This document shows positions 34,752 to 43,362 of a DNA stretch of 64,000 nucleotides, one piece after another. The stretch is from positions 7,725,001 to 7,789,000 of the forward strand of contig NZ_CP063373.1 of assembly GCF_015160855.1 (NCBI RefSeq). Reading direction: 5' to 3'. The stretch is from Streptomyces ferrugineus. Lineage in GTDB: Bacteria; Actinomycetota; Actinomycetes; Streptomycetales; Streptomycetaceae. The notes beneath the pieces were generated by a model, which ran no database searches, had not been told where the DNA came from, and was given only the letters and a program-made list of their open reading frames with translations. The position numbers and the translations under genes were made by a program. Each line of letters begins with the position of its first letter. Position 1 is the first letter of the stretch.

Positions 34752-35864
34752 TCATCCGAATTCGCTGCGGGCCCAGTCGTCAGCCCCCTCGGAGGAGCCG
34801 GAGCGAGCCGCGGCCGGAGTGGCCGGGGCGCGGCCGGACGACGTCTGTGCGGTGTCCGCCGGGCCGGTCGAGCCGGAGCCCGGGCCGGATCCGGGCCCCG
34901 TCGAGGGGGCGGTGTCCGCACCCGCCGGGTCGGAGGCGGGCGCGTCGCCGGCGTCGGCACCACGCCCGGCCAGCGCGTCGACACCGTGCTGCGCGCGATC
35001 CCCTACGGCGCCCGTGACCGTCTCCTTCGCGTGGTCCACGTACGTGTTCGGATCCGCGTAGCCGGCGAGCGTCGACCCCTCGCCACCGGTGACCTCGTTC
35101 TTGAGGCCGCCCAGATACTCACCGGCCGCCGTCTTGGCCACGTCGGCCGTCTCGCCGAGGTTGATGCCGGAGCGTGCGTCGAAGTACGCCTCGATGCTCT
35201 GCTGGCCGACGTTCTGGGCCATGCCGACGGCGGCCTCGCGGGCCTTGTCCTTGGCGGCGTCGACGACCTTCTCCTGGACGAACTGCTTGACCTGGTCCTT
35301 GACGACCTTCTTGGCGAGCTTCTTCAGGGCGTCCATGGTGGCGTGCTCCATGGCCTTGGTGATCGCCTCCATGACCTCCTTCTTGAGGCGGTCCAGCAGC
35401 TCGCGGACGATCAGCCGTGTGGCCTGTGTCGCACCCAGTGCGCCGATCTCGGACAGACCGAAGGTGAAGGGCGCCGCGGCCTGCGCCGCGATGATCTCGA
35501 TGGCCAGCGCGACGAGTTGGGCGATCACGGCCAGCTTCGCGGTGAGGACGGCGATGGCGGCCGCGTCGAAGGCGAAGGCGATCACTTCGCACGCGGTCTT
35601 CGCATCCGGGAGGTAGCTGTCCTCGCCGTTCGCGCCGGTGTAGGCGCCCCAGTCCTTGCTGAAGCCCTCGATGGCCTCACCGAAGTTGGACGCTACGACG
35701 GTCCGGGCGAAGCCCTCGCCCTGTGACTGGATCTTCTCCAGCTCGGCACCGAAGCCCCGCCAGGTCTCGGCGACCTTGTGCAGTGCCTCTTCGTCGGCCT
35801 CGGGCCAGTTGTAGCCGAGGAGGTCGAGCACCCAGACGAGTTCGCCGGGCAGTGTGAGCGACAT
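34752..35864 (-). CDS. WXG-type effector delivery-domain protein (EFG tail)
   Basis: A 370-residue protein. The first 200 residues are clearly homologous to the N-terminus of the large toxin at 23739 (LPGELVWVLDLLGYNWP; APFTFGLSEIGALGATQATRLIVR). The rest is helical, then a Ser/Gly/Pro-rich stretch ends in DDWARSEFG, and no toxin domain follows. It may therefore be a toxin-less or truncated delivery scaffold. ATG at 35864 follows the WXG100-like gene by 29 bp. The tail resembles those at 52502 (REDFG) and 57926 (RDDFG), a possible secretion determinant. Confidence 0.82.
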   Translation of the reverse strand: MSLTLPGELVWVLDLLGYNWPEADEEALHKVAETWRGFGAELEKIQSQGEGFARTVVASNFGEAIEGFSKDWGAYTGANGEDSYLPDAKTACEVIAFAFDAAAIAVLTAKLAVIAQLVALAIEIIAAQAAAPFTFGLSEIGALGATQATRLIVRELLDRLKKEVMEAITKAMEHATMDALKKLAKKVVKDQVKQFVQEKVVDAAKDKAREAAVGMAQNVGQQSIEAYFDARSGINLGETADVAKTAAGEYLGGLKNEVTGGEGSTLAGYADPNTYVDHAKETVTGAVGDRAQHGVDALAGRGADAGDAPASDPAGADTAPSTGPGSGPGSGSTGPADTAQTSSGRAPATPAAARSGSSEGADDWARSEFG

Positions 35865-35893
35865 GCCAGTAACCCCGAATTCGCTGGATCTAC

Positions 35894-36220
35894 TTAGAGC
35901 TGACCGGCGATTCCGCCCAACAGGCCACTGTTCGACGCATCCGAGGCGTCGTAGTTGCGCGCGTTGTCCTGCAGGTTGTGCCCGATCTGTTGCAGCCGTT
36001 CGGCAAGGCTGTCCATCGACGTGAAGATCCCGTCACGAATCGGCGTGTAAATCTCCCCGAAGATCTCTCCGAAATCCGCGTCCGCCCAGGGCTCCCCGAT
36101 CCCCTCAAGGTCGCTCTGAAGCTTCTTCGAGGCCCTCGCGAAATCACCCCCGAGGCTGTCGAACATCCGTCCCTGCTGACGGAGTACATCCGTGTCCACA
36201 TCAAAGGTGCCGAACGTCAT
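35894..36220 (-). CDS. WXG100-like secretion partner
   Basis: A 108-residue all-helical protein. The helix-turn-helix turn reads PWADADFGEIFGEIYTP, close to PWGDDDIGEKFGVVYEG in the eccC-linked protein at 15556, and DSLAERLQQIGHNLQDNARNY forms the second helix. It heads the minus-strand cluster and is followed 29 bp later by the WXG-type effector, the usual order for a secreted WXG100 partner and its cargo. ATG at 36220. No classical YxxxD/E tail. Confidence 0.82.
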   Translation of the reverse strand: MTFGTFDVDTDVLRQQGRMFDSLGGDFARASKKLQSDLEGIGEPWADADFGEIFGEIYTPIRDGIFTSMDSLAERLQQIGHNLQDNARNYDASDASNSGLLGGIAGQL

Positions 36221-36346
36221 GGCTCTCCCCCGAACTGGCTTTACAGCACGTCATATTGCACGACCGGCCGATAGCTTAGACTCCTCGCGCACGACCTGGA
36301 AAACCCATTAGTCAAGAGATCGTCAAGTTATCCAAGGGACCACCAA

Positions 36347-36928
36347 GTGGTGACAGCACAGCCGCGTTACGCCAGCACAGGGAGCCTGTGGGTGGGCAGA
36401 CTCATCGGATTGGGGCTGCTGCTCGCGGCCGCGGTCGTCGCCACCGTGACCATTCCAGAACTGCGCAGTGAACTCGCCGGTGACGGAACCACGGGAACCC
36501 TCACCGTTTCTTCATGCGAAACGCACACGAGGACCCACTACGGCAGTCATCGACGCTCCACCGAACTCCAGTTCAATTGCACCGGGAACTGGACCGCGCA
36601 AAACGGTGAGCCCACTTACCGAAACGTGGAAGTGAACACTTCATCGCGTTTCGATTCCGGGACGAAAATCCCCGTCGTACAGGTGGCCGACACATTCGAG
36701 CAACCGCAGGACCGGGACCCCGGAGACGACGCCGCGATTCTCGCCCTCTGCCTCTCCATGCTGGCAGCCGGCGTCTACTGCCTACTCACCGGTTTCGGCG
36801 CCCGCAACGGCCCCGGCTTCGCGGCTTCCTGGAATTCCCTGCCAGCCCCGGCCGTGACCGGTCCCCTGGTCGGCGGCCTCTTCACCCTGGGCGTCCTGGC
36901 GGCGCTCGTCTGCGCACTCGCTCTGTGA
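36347..36928 (+). CDS. Membrane protein with paired-Cys external domain (paralogue 2)
   Basis: A 193-residue protein. A transmembrane helix (about 17-40) leads to GTLTVSSCETHT, then FNCTGNWTAQNG about 20 residues later, and two more helices (ILALCLSMLAAGVYCLLTGF; LVGGLFTLGVLAALVCALAL). The layout is as in the proteins at 21149 and 36963. GTG at 36347 has AAGGGA eight bases upstream. It is divergent from the WXG100-like operon, with a 126-bp shared promoter gap, and is followed 34 bp later by a further paralogue. Confidence 0.8.
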   Translation: MVTAQPRYASTGSLWVGRLIGLGLLLAAAVVATVTIPELRSELAGDGTTGTLTVSSCETHTRTHYGSHRRSTELQFNCTGNWTAQNGEPTYRNVEVNTSSRFDSGTKIPVVQVADTFEQPQDRDPGDDAAILALCLSMLAAGVYCLLTGFGARNGPGFAASWNSLPAPAVTGPLVGGLFTLGVLAALVCALAL

Positions 36929-36962
36929 CGCCCGTATCCGCTCTCTGAGGAGTCACCCCCCA

Positions 36963-37592
36963 ATGGCACAAGTACACGGGTCTCCCGGGTCCCCCGGGTC
37001 CCCCGCGACCAACACCGCCGCACCAGGAGGGCCCGCGGGCCTCGGCCGCCTCATCGGAGTCGGCCTGCTCCTGGCCGGCGTGGTCCTCCTGGCCCTGGGC
37101 GCCTACTTCGGCCCCTACTCCTACGCCACCGCCACACCGGGCAAACTCACCGTCGAGACCTGCACCGTCGACTACAAGTACCGCTCGAGCACATCGAGCA
37201 GCTCACGGAAGCGCACCAAGACCAAGTGGTGCTACGGCACCTTCACCGCGACCGACGGCTCGGTCAAGAACCTCAACGCCGAGCTCAAGAGCGACGCCCT
37301 GCACCAGCGCGGGGACGTGATGGAGGCTCTCAAGACCGGGGACACGTCGTACCAGCAGGACCATGGGTGGGTCGGTGCGATCGCGGTCGGCTGTGTGTGG
37401 TGGTTCGGCGCCCTGGTCCCCCTTGCCCTCGGTCTCCTGTGCGCCACCACTGGCTTCGCCTTCGGGGGCGCTTCCGACTTTCAGCGCTCAAGGCAGGCTG
37501 CGGGGCAGGGCTTGATCAAGACGGTCTACGCACTCGTCGCTGTGGGTGTGATCGGCTTTGGGATCAGCATGTTGGTGATGTTCTTCGTGTGA
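36963..37592 (+). CDS. Membrane protein with paired-Cys external domain (paralogue 3)
   Basis: A 209-residue protein with the same plan: a helix at about 25-45 (LGRLIGVGLLLAGVVLLALG), KLTVETCTVDYKY, a basic Ser/Arg loop, WCYGTFTATDG, and two C-terminal helices ending ISMLVMFFV. ATG at 36963 with GAGGAG upstream. It ends 58 bp before the first IS of the insertion stack; its probable native terminator hairpin now lies at 39438, pushed away by two insertions. Function unknown. Confidence 0.82.
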   Translation: MAQVHGSPGSPGSPATNTAAPGGPAGLGRLIGVGLLLAGVVLLALGAYFGPYSYATATPGKLTVETCTVDYKYRSSTSSSSRKRTKTKWCYGTFTATDGSVKNLNAELKSDALHQRGDVMEALKTGDTSYQQDHGWVGAIAVGCVWWFGALVPLALGLLCATTGFAFGGASDFQRSRQAAGQGLIKTVYALVAVGVIGFGISMLVMFFV

Positions 37593-37649
37593 CGGAAGTA
37601 AGGACGCGCACCGAGCTTCCGCCGCATGTTTGACTCCTCCACTCGGCTA

Positions 37650-38519
37650 AAGCGTGTTGCAGAACGCTGTGATCAGGGCATTTCCCTTGCATGGGTGGGG
37701 TGTTGAGGGCTGAGCCGGTCTGGGTGGAGACGTTCACCGGTCTGCGGGCTGAGCAGTTCGGGCGGCTGCTAAGGGCGGTTCGGGAACGTGGTGGTGAGGG
37801 GTGCGGGTGGGGTCGTCCGTGGCGGCTTCCGCTGGCCGAGCGGGTGCTGCTGGTGGCTGTCTACTACCGCACGAACCTCACGATGCGGCAGCTCGCCCCG
37901 CTGTTCGGCATCTCCCCGGCGACCGTGTGCCGGGTGATCCAGCGGCTGGGGCCGCTGCTCGCGCTCGAGCCGGTACGTGCCCCGCAGGAGGCAGTCGAGC
38001 GGTTGTGGATCGTGGACGGCACCCTCATCCCGGTCCGTGACCGAGGTGTGGGTGCCTCCTCGCGTAACTACCGTTTCTCAGCAAACGTGCAGGTCATCGT
38101 GGACGCAGACACCCGGCTCGTGGTGGCCGCGGCCCGTCCGCTGCCGGGCACCACCGCGGACGCGCACGCCTGGCGGCGCTCCGGACTGGCCGAGCACTGC
38201 GAAGGCGTGACGGTGCTCGGCGACGGCGCTTATCTCAACACCGGCCTGATCGTCCCGCACCGCAAACGCCCCGGACGGCCGCTACTCAAGGGCGAAGAGG
38301 AGGACAACGCGGAGCACCGCAAGGTCCGCGCCCGTGTGGAGCATGTGATCGGACGGATGAAGAATTACAAGATCCTGCGTGACTGCCGGCAGCGCGGCGA
38401 CGGCCTCCATCACGCCGTTCAGGCCGTCGCCCGCATGCACAACCTCGCCCTCACCGCGTGACCAGACGCGACAAACGCCCAGTTCAGCCTGCCTGATCAC
38501 AGCGTTCTGCAACACGCTT
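37650..38519. mobile_element. IS5-type insertion sequence A
   Basis: Perfect inverted ends of about 28-31 bp (37647-37677 against 38492-38522, starting AAGCGTGTTGCAGAACG) enclose one transposase gene. TA flanks both ends. The reconstructed empty site reads CTAG, so the target matches the YTAR preference of IS5-like elements. The exact boundary is uncertain by 2-3 bp because the inverted repeat runs into the target bases. Confidence 0.9.
37691..38461 (+). CDS. IS5-type transposase (DDE_Tnp_4)
   Basis: A 256-residue cut-and-paste transposase. The N-terminal helix-turn-helix contains LRQLAPLFGISPATVCRVIQ-like residues (here MRQLAPLFGISPATV). The DDE acidic residues are in VDGTLIPVRDR, VLGDGAYLNTGL and the final RVEHVIGRMKNY. 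ATG at 37691 within intact inverted ends suggests a functional element. About 40-50% similar by eye to the transposase of element C. Confidence 0.93.
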   Translation: MGGVLRAEPVWVETFTGLRAEQFGRLLRAVRERGGEGCGWGRPWRLPLAERVLLVAVYYRTNLTMRQLAPLFGISPATVCRVIQRLGPLLALEPVRAPQEAVERLWIVDGTLIPVRDRGVGASSRNYRFSANVQVIVDADTRLVVAAARPLPGTTADAHAWRRSGLAEHCEGVTVLGDGAYLNTGLIVPHRKRPGRPLLKGEEEDNAEHRKVRARVEHVIGRMKNYKILRDCRQRGDGLHHAVQAVARMHNLALTA

Positions 38520-38521
38520 TA

Positions 38522-39435
38522 GGTTCTGTCTCTTTGGTCAGCGTCGGGTCCAGATGAGGATGCCCGCGAGGTGGAGTGCGGCCTGGTAGGCGATCGCGAG
38601 TTTGTCGGTTCGTGTGGCCAGGCCGCGCCACTGCTTGAGGCGGTTGATGCACCGCTCGACGGTGTTCCGCTGCTTGTACGCCTCGCTGTCGAAGCCGGGC
38701 GGGCGGCCACCGAGTCGGCCTCGCCGCAGGCGGTGGCCAACTTGGTCGGACGGCTGCGGGATGACCGCACGGATGCCCCGGCGCCGCAGGTGGCTGCGGA
38801 TGGCACGTGAGGAATACGCGCGGTCGGCAAGAACGGCCAGGGGCCGGGTCCGGGGCCTGCCCGGGCCAGTGCGGGGCACGCGGATGCGGGACATCACCGT
38901 CTCGAAGGCGGGTGCATCACCTGCCTGGCCTGCGGTGACGGTGAAGGCGAGGGGCCGGGCGTGGCCGTCTGCGGCCAGGTGAACCTTGGTGCTCAGCCCG
39001 CCGCGGGAACGTCCGAGCGCGTGATCGGCGGGCTCGCCGCAGTGAGCCGCCCCTTTTTGAGTGCTCCGGCAGCATGCTGGTGGGCCCGGACGACCGTGGA
39101 GTCCACCGACACCGTCCAGTCGATGTCGTCGTCGGCGTCCGCCGCCGCCAGGACGGCAGCAAGGATCATTTCCCAGGTGCCGTCGACGGCCCATCTGATC
39201 AGCCTCTTGTGAGCGGTTTGGAATGAGCCGAGCTCGTCGGGCAGGTCCCGCCAGGGCGAGTTGGTGCGGTACTTCCACGCGATGGCCTCGAGCGTTCGGC
39301 GGTGGTTGGCCCATCGCCGTCCGCGGACCGGATCGGCAGGCATCAGCGGCTCGATCCGGTCCCACATCGCATCAGTGATCACTAACCGGACGGACACATC
39401 CGATCAACCGACCAACCCGTCAAAGAGACACGCGC
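38522..39435. mobile_element. IS5-type insertion sequence B (frameshift type)
   Basis: Abuts element A. The ends share GTCTCTTTG within imperfect inverted repeats (left GGTTCTGTCTCTTTGG; right, read inward, GCGCGTGTCTCTTTGA), so the right tip has diverged or been altered. Flanked by TA/TAG. Two overlapping minus-strand frames encode the transposase. Confidence 0.85.
38538..39397 (-). CDS. IS5/IS427-type transposase, two frames joined by -1 frameshift
   Basis: The first frame (39397 to 38993) begins MSVRLVITDAMWDRIEPLMP and carries the first catalytic Asp (VSVDSTVVRAHQHAAG). The second frame (readable from 39365 to 38538) supplies LAVLADRAYSSRAIR and the final FDSEAYKQRNTVERCINRLK with the last Glu. 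They overlap at a run of five A and four G (39050-39058 region, C-AAA-AAG in the first frame), a classical -1 slippery heptamer used by this IS group. Intact apart from the programmed shift. Confidence 0.88.
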
Positions 39436-39437
39436 TA

Positions 39438-39474
39438 GGCGGCGGCACAGACCGTGGTGGTCTGTGCCGCCGCC
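39438..39474. terminator. Strong hairpin left between insertion sequences
   Basis: A perfect 16-bp inverted repeat (GGCGGCGGCACAGACC at 39438-39453 with its complement at 39459-39474) around a 5-nt loop. It is the only native-looking sequence between IS elements B and C. It probably terminated the convergent genes at 36963 and 40325 before the insertions. Confidence 0.8.
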
Positions 39475-39488
39475 GAGTTGCTGCCTAG

Positions 39489-40324
39489 AGGTTGTCCCGT
39501 ATGAGGCGTGAGTTATCCGGTGAGGGCCAGGTTGTGGAGCCGGGCGATGCCCAGCATGGCCTGATGAACACCGTTGCCCTTGAGCCGGCAGTCCCGCAGG
39601 ATCTTCCAGTTCTTCAACCGCGCCAGGGCGTGTTCCACCCGGGCTCGCGCCCTGCGGTGGACGGCATTCTCCGCTTCCTGGTGTGGGCTGAGGCGTGTCT
39701 GACCTCGTCGTTTGCGGTGCGGGACGAGCAGGCCGGTGCCTTGGTACCCGCCGTCGGCGATGGTCGGTGCGCCGCGGCAGGCCCGGTCGACGCCGGACTC
39801 GGTGAATGCCCGGCAGTCGTTGCGGCTGCCGGGCAGCGGAAGGCCGATCGCCACGACCAGACGGCTGTTGGCGTCGATAACGACCTGCAGGTTCGTCGAG
39901 TAGCGGTAGTTCTTGCTGGAGGCGGCGATGCTGCGGTCGCGGGTGGGCACGAGGGTGCCGTCGACGATGTAGACGGTGTCTTTGCGCGGCCGACGGGCCG
40001 GCGAGATGGCCAGCAGGGGCGCCAGGTGATCGAGGATGCGGTCGGCCGCAGACTTCGAGACCCCGAACAGCGGCGCCACTTGCCGCAATGTGAGGTTCGT
40101 GCGCCAGTACGTCGCCACCAGCAACACGCGGTTCTCCAGCGGCAGCCGCCAGGGACGGCCGCGCTGAACATCACCACCGCGACGCCGCACCAGAGCCACC
40201 AGCCTGGTGAACTGCGACTCGGTCAGTCCGGAGAACGGCTCAATCCACTTCGGATCATCCGCTGAGATCACCCCACCCATGCTCAGCCAACGCACCAACT
40301 GCCCCACCAGTTACGGGACAACCT
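39489..40324. mobile_element. IS5-type insertion sequence C
   Basis: Inverted ends AGGTTGTCCCGTA (39489 onward and ending 40324) flanked by CTAG on both sides (39485-39488 and 40325-40328), a 4-bp target duplication that fits the YTAR preference of IS5. The right CTAG includes the TAG stop codon of the PQQ-domain gene, so the insertion left that gene intact. Confidence 0.92.
39513..40280 (-). CDS. IS5-type transposase (DDE_Tnp_4)
   Basis: A 255-residue transposase related to that of element A (MGGVISADDPKWIEPFSGL against MGGVLRAEPVWVETFTGL; LRQVAPLFGVSKSAADRIL; VDGTLVPTRDR; ADGGYQGTGLLVPHRKR; RVEHALARLKNWKILRDC). ATG at 40280 is chosen because it aligns with the element A start; a GTG at 40307 is possible. 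Full length with all three acidic positions. Confidence 0.92.
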   Translation of the reverse strand: MGGVISADDPKWIEPFSGLTESQFTRLVALVRRRGGDVQRGRPWRLPLENRVLLVATYWRTNLTLRQVAPLFGVSKSAADRILDHLAPLLAISPARRPRKDTVYIVDGTLVPTRDRSIAASSKNYRYSTNLQVVIDANSRLVVAIGLPLPGSRNDCRAFTESGVDRACRGAPTIADGGYQGTGLLVPHRKRRGQTRLSPHQEAENAVHRRARARVEHALARLKNWKILRDCRLKGNGVHQAMLGIARLHNLALTG

Positions 40325-41881
40325 CTAGGAGGCGGTCGTGGGCAACGCCACGAGAGCGTAGGAGTCGCTGCCGAGGCTGGCACCGACCGAGGTGACGTAG
40401 AGCACGTCGTTGTTCCAGAAGGGCCACGCTCCGGCGCCCATGTTCCGATGCACCTCTTCGGGGTACTCGGCGACGGTCGTCATCGCGCCGTCCTCCGCGT
40501 TGAACTCCACCAGCTTCGGCTTCTCCGGGCCATCGGTGACGTACGCCAGCAGACGCTCGTCACCCGTGTCCCTCAGCGGAATGTAGTTGAGGGTGCTCGA
40601 AGCCGGTGCTTTCCACAGCTCCTTGCCGCTGTCGAGGTCGAAGGCAACCAGCGTCTTCGACTCCCCGTCGGCACTGTCCTTCTCCCCCATGCCCATGAGG
40701 AGGATGTTGCCGACGCCCGCGACCTGGCGCATCGGGCTTCCGTCCTCCTCCGGCAGGAGGTAGTACTTCTCCGCCATGTCCGGGAACTCACCGCGGCGTT
40801 CACCGGTCGTCTCGTCGAGGGCGAACACGCCCTTCGCCTCACCGCTGAGGACGAGCGGTGAAGTGGAAAGAGCGATCTCGGCTTCATTCTCGCCGAATCG
40901 TTTTGTCCACTCGGCCTTGCCGGTGGCCGGGTCGACGAGCGATGCCTCAGTCCAGCGCTTCCCCTCGAACTCGTCTCCCTCGAGGCACCACGTCGTGCGA
41001 ATCAGATTCTTGCCGCCGGTGTACGTGCCGCTCGCACAAGCACTCGGCACGACCTTCTTCACATCCCAGGCCGTGCTGCCGTCGGCCGCCTTCAGCGCCA
41101 CCTGCTCCCGATCGGTGGTGATCACAACGGTCTCTCCGGCGCGAGCCACCGCCAGTTCCGAACCGGTCTTGAACTCGTCCTTGACCTTGAAGCCCCGGTG
41201 CCACAGCTCCTTGCCGGAGTTGAGGTCGTACGCCACGACGTGGTCGCACTGGCCGTGGGCTCCCCCCATGCCTGAGGCGCCGTAAGCGACGACACCGATT
41301 CCGCCGTCGGAGACGGACGGTGCCACGCAGGCCTGATTGCCGGCGCCGGGAAGGGGCGTGGCCCACAACTTCTCGCCGGTGTCACGGGCGTAGGCCTTCA
41401 CACCACCCGACAAGGTCTGAACCACGGCCTTGTCCGTGAACCAGGTGCCGTCCACCTCCTGCTCGCCGAGGCCCCATTCCGACTTCGACGGAACGCTCCA
41501 CAACGGCTTGGTACCCGAGGCCGCCACCAGGTACCAGGCGGCCCCTCCGGCACCGGCGAGCACGACCAGCGCGACGACGAGCAGCACGATCAGCCCGGTC
41601 CTCCCCTTCCGCGGCGGCATGGGCGGGACGGGGGCACCAGGAAAGTGCGGTGGTTGTCCTGGGTGGTGGCCTGGGCCGTAACCGGGCTGGGGAGCCGTCG
41701 GATACTGCGGGGGTGCAGGCTGCTGGGGATAGCCGTAGCCGGGCTGCGGCTGCTGCGGATGGCTGTACACCTGCGGCTGTGGCGGCAGGGGGCTCTGCTG
41801 AGGTGGCACGGGAGGCTGTTGTGGCGGCGGAGGCTGCTGTCCATAGGGGTCCATACCCGGCACAGGTCCGTTGGCGCTCAT
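40325..41881 (-). CDS. Membrane-anchored PQQ-type beta-propeller protein
   Basis: A 518-residue protein. Residues 1-95 are Pro/Gln-rich and cytoplasmic, then one transmembrane helix (LIVLLVVALVVLAGAGGAAWYLV). The outside part is a propeller with repeated 'G-x-x-x-W' blades (DTGEKLWATPL, NSGKELWHRGF, ADGSTAWDVKK, ATGKAEWTKRF, DSGKELWKAPA) as in PQQ/quinoprotein-like repeats; these usually bind proteins rather than cofactor. Two cysteines (CVAPSV, GQCDHV) may pair. ATG at 41881 overlaps the upstream stop (ATGA), so it is coupled to the putative protease. Its stop codon lies inside the target duplication of IS C. Confidence 0.85.
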   Translation of the reverse strand: MSANGPVPGMDPYGQQPPPPQQPPVPPQQSPLPPQPQVYSHPQQPQPGYGYPQQPAPPQYPTAPQPGYGPGHHPGQPPHFPGAPVPPMPPRKGRTGLIVLLVVALVVLAGAGGAAWYLVAASGTKPLWSVPSKSEWGLGEQEVDGTWFTDKAVVQTLSGGVKAYARDTGEKLWATPLPGAGNQACVAPSVSDGGIGVVAYGASGMGGAHGQCDHVVAYDLNSGKELWHRGFKVKDEFKTGSELAVARAGETVVITTDREQVALKAADGSTAWDVKKVVPSACASGTYTGGKNLIRTTWCLEGDEFEGKRWTEASLVDPATGKAEWTKRFGENEAEIALSTSPLVLSGEAKGVFALDETTGERRGEFPDMAEKYYLLPEEDGSPMRQVAGVGNILLMGMGEKDSADGESKTLVAFDLDSGKELWKAPASSTLNYIPLRDTGDERLLAYVTDGPEKPKLVEFNAEDGAMTTVAEYPEEVHRNMGAGAWPFWNNDVLYVTSVGASLGSDSYALVALPTTAS

Positions 41882-43362
41882 CGGGTGTTGCTCCTGACGT
41901 ACTGGGCCCACGCGGCCTCGAAGGCGTCCTCGTTCATGCCGACCGCCTTCTGCAGCTGCTGATCGAGATTCGTGGGCTGCCGATAGTGATCCACGGCGAA
42001 CTGGAAGAACGCCCGCTCGCCACCCTTCTCCGCGATGTAGCGCATGGCCAGATAGCTCAGGGCGTAGTTCGTTCCGACCGAGTCGTACTTCGCTTCGAAG
42101 TCCTGGCCCGGCAGTTGGCCGTCGAAGTCCTGGCCCGCGAGATCGCCGCGCACCCGCGCCTCGCCCTGAGTACGGTCGAATCGGTGGGACACATACTCCG
42201 CGAAGCCCTCGACAACCCAGGCCCGAATGCTGGTCTCCTCGTCGTTTCCGTACGCGCCGGGGTCCTGCGGCTGAATCAGCGCGTGCGCGATCTCGTGCCG
42301 GGAGATGTCCCCGACGCCCGCCCGCCAGGCGGACGTGGTGAACCGGCTCGTCGAGGTGTCCATCTTGATGCGCGCCCCGCCGTATTCGAGCTGGTCCTCG
42401 TCTCCGCTGTATCCGGCGTTGAAGGCAGGCATGGCCACGCTTTCGCCGGCGTCCCACCCCAGGTCGCTGCCATCGTTGTTGTAAAGCTTCGTGTAGATCT
42501 TTCGGTCCGGCTCAAGGACCACGAGGAAGCTTTCAGGGGTGTTGGAGACCGAAGAGGTATTCGCTCCCCACAGCTCGAGATCCTTCTTCGCACTGTCCTC
42601 GACGATGGGCGCGAAGCGTTCCGCGTCAGCCGCGTTCTTCCTTGCCGAGATCGTGATGGTGTGCGCCTGACGCTTGACGTACATGTCGTCGTAGAGGTCC
42701 CAAGGGGCGGGATAGTAAACGGCGTTGGCCAAGGCAGCCGCGCCCGGAGATCCCCCCACCTCGCTGATGCGCGGCTCGGCCGACTGGGCCTCCTTCTCGA
42801 CCGTCCACCGATACCACTCGGAGACCGGTCGGACGTCAACGCCCTTGATCTGATGGACGAATGCCACATCCAGCGTGAGCTTCACATCGGAGCCGTACTC
42901 GTCCGACCCGTCACCCGTCTGCTTGAGCACCATGTACTTGCTCTCGGCGAAGGGGAGCTTCCGCAGATTCTTGAAAATCTTGCGCTGCTCGTCCTTCGCC
43001 GAGCCCACGAAGGGCTCCAGAAACTCGTCCTCGTCGCCACTCTTCAGCGCACTCGTACGACCGTTGAGCAAGGTGCTGATCTCGTCCGAGCTGAGGATCT
43101 GCTGTTCCTCGTCGCCACCGCCCTGCGCACCGGGCAGGGATCCCCCGCCGACAGCGATGTAGAGACCGAAGCCGCCAACCGCGAAGACGGCCACCACAGC
43201 CAGCACCAGCAGACCGATGACGGCCCGCTTCAGTCCCTTGCCCTCGCCGGAGTTGCCGGGCGGAGGCGGGGGTGGAGGTGGCGCGTACCACCCTTGCTGC
43301 TGGGCCGGTGCCCCGTAGGGACCGGCACTGCCCGGCCCTCCTGGTGGCGTCGAATAGGACAT
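41878..43362 (-). CDS. Membrane-anchored putative gluzincin metalloprotease
   Basis: A 494-residue protein. Pro/Gly-rich cytoplasmic head (1-42), a transmembrane helix (AVIGLLVLAVVAVFAVGGFGLYIAV split by loops), an external stalk domain and a C-terminal peptidase-like domain with HEIAH at 356-360 and the third ligand region VVEGFAEY (Glu385). The H-E-x-x-H plus downstream E-G-x-A pattern is that of MA-clan peptidases acting outside the membrane. It is translationally coupled to the PQQ-propeller gene, suggesting a two-protein envelope complex. Substrate unknown; type VII effectors are candidates only by location. ATG at 43362. Confidence 0.8.
   Translation of the reverse strand: MSYSTPPGGPGSAGPYGAPAQQQGWYAPPPPPPPPGNSGEGKGLKRAVIGLLVLAVVAVFAVGGFGLYIAVGGGSLPGAQGGGDEEQQILSSDEISTLLNGRTSALKSGDEDEFLEPFVGSAKDEQRKIFKNLRKLPFAESKYMVLKQTGDGSDEYGSDVKLTLDVAFVHQIKGVDVRPVSEWYRWTVEKEAQSAEPRISEVGGSPGAAALANAVYYPAPWDLYDDMYVKRQAHTITISARKNAADAERFAPIVEDSAKKDLELWGANTSSVSNTPESFLVVLEPDRKIYTKLYNNDGSDLGWDAGESVAMPAFNAGYSGDEDQLEYGGARIKMDTSTSRFTTSAWRAGVGDISRHEIAHALIQPQDPGAYGNDEETSIRAWVVEGFAEYVSHRFDRTQGEARVRGDLAGQDFDGQLPGQDFEAKYDSVGTNYALSYLAMRYIAEKGGERAFFQFAVDHYRQPTNLDQQLQKAVGMNEDAFEAAWAQYVRSNTR

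Noticed and set aside
38538..39397. Calling the IS B transposase a pseudogene because of its frame change
   Set aside because: The shift sits on an A5-G4 slippery run typical of programmed -1 frameshifting in this IS group, so it is probably functional.
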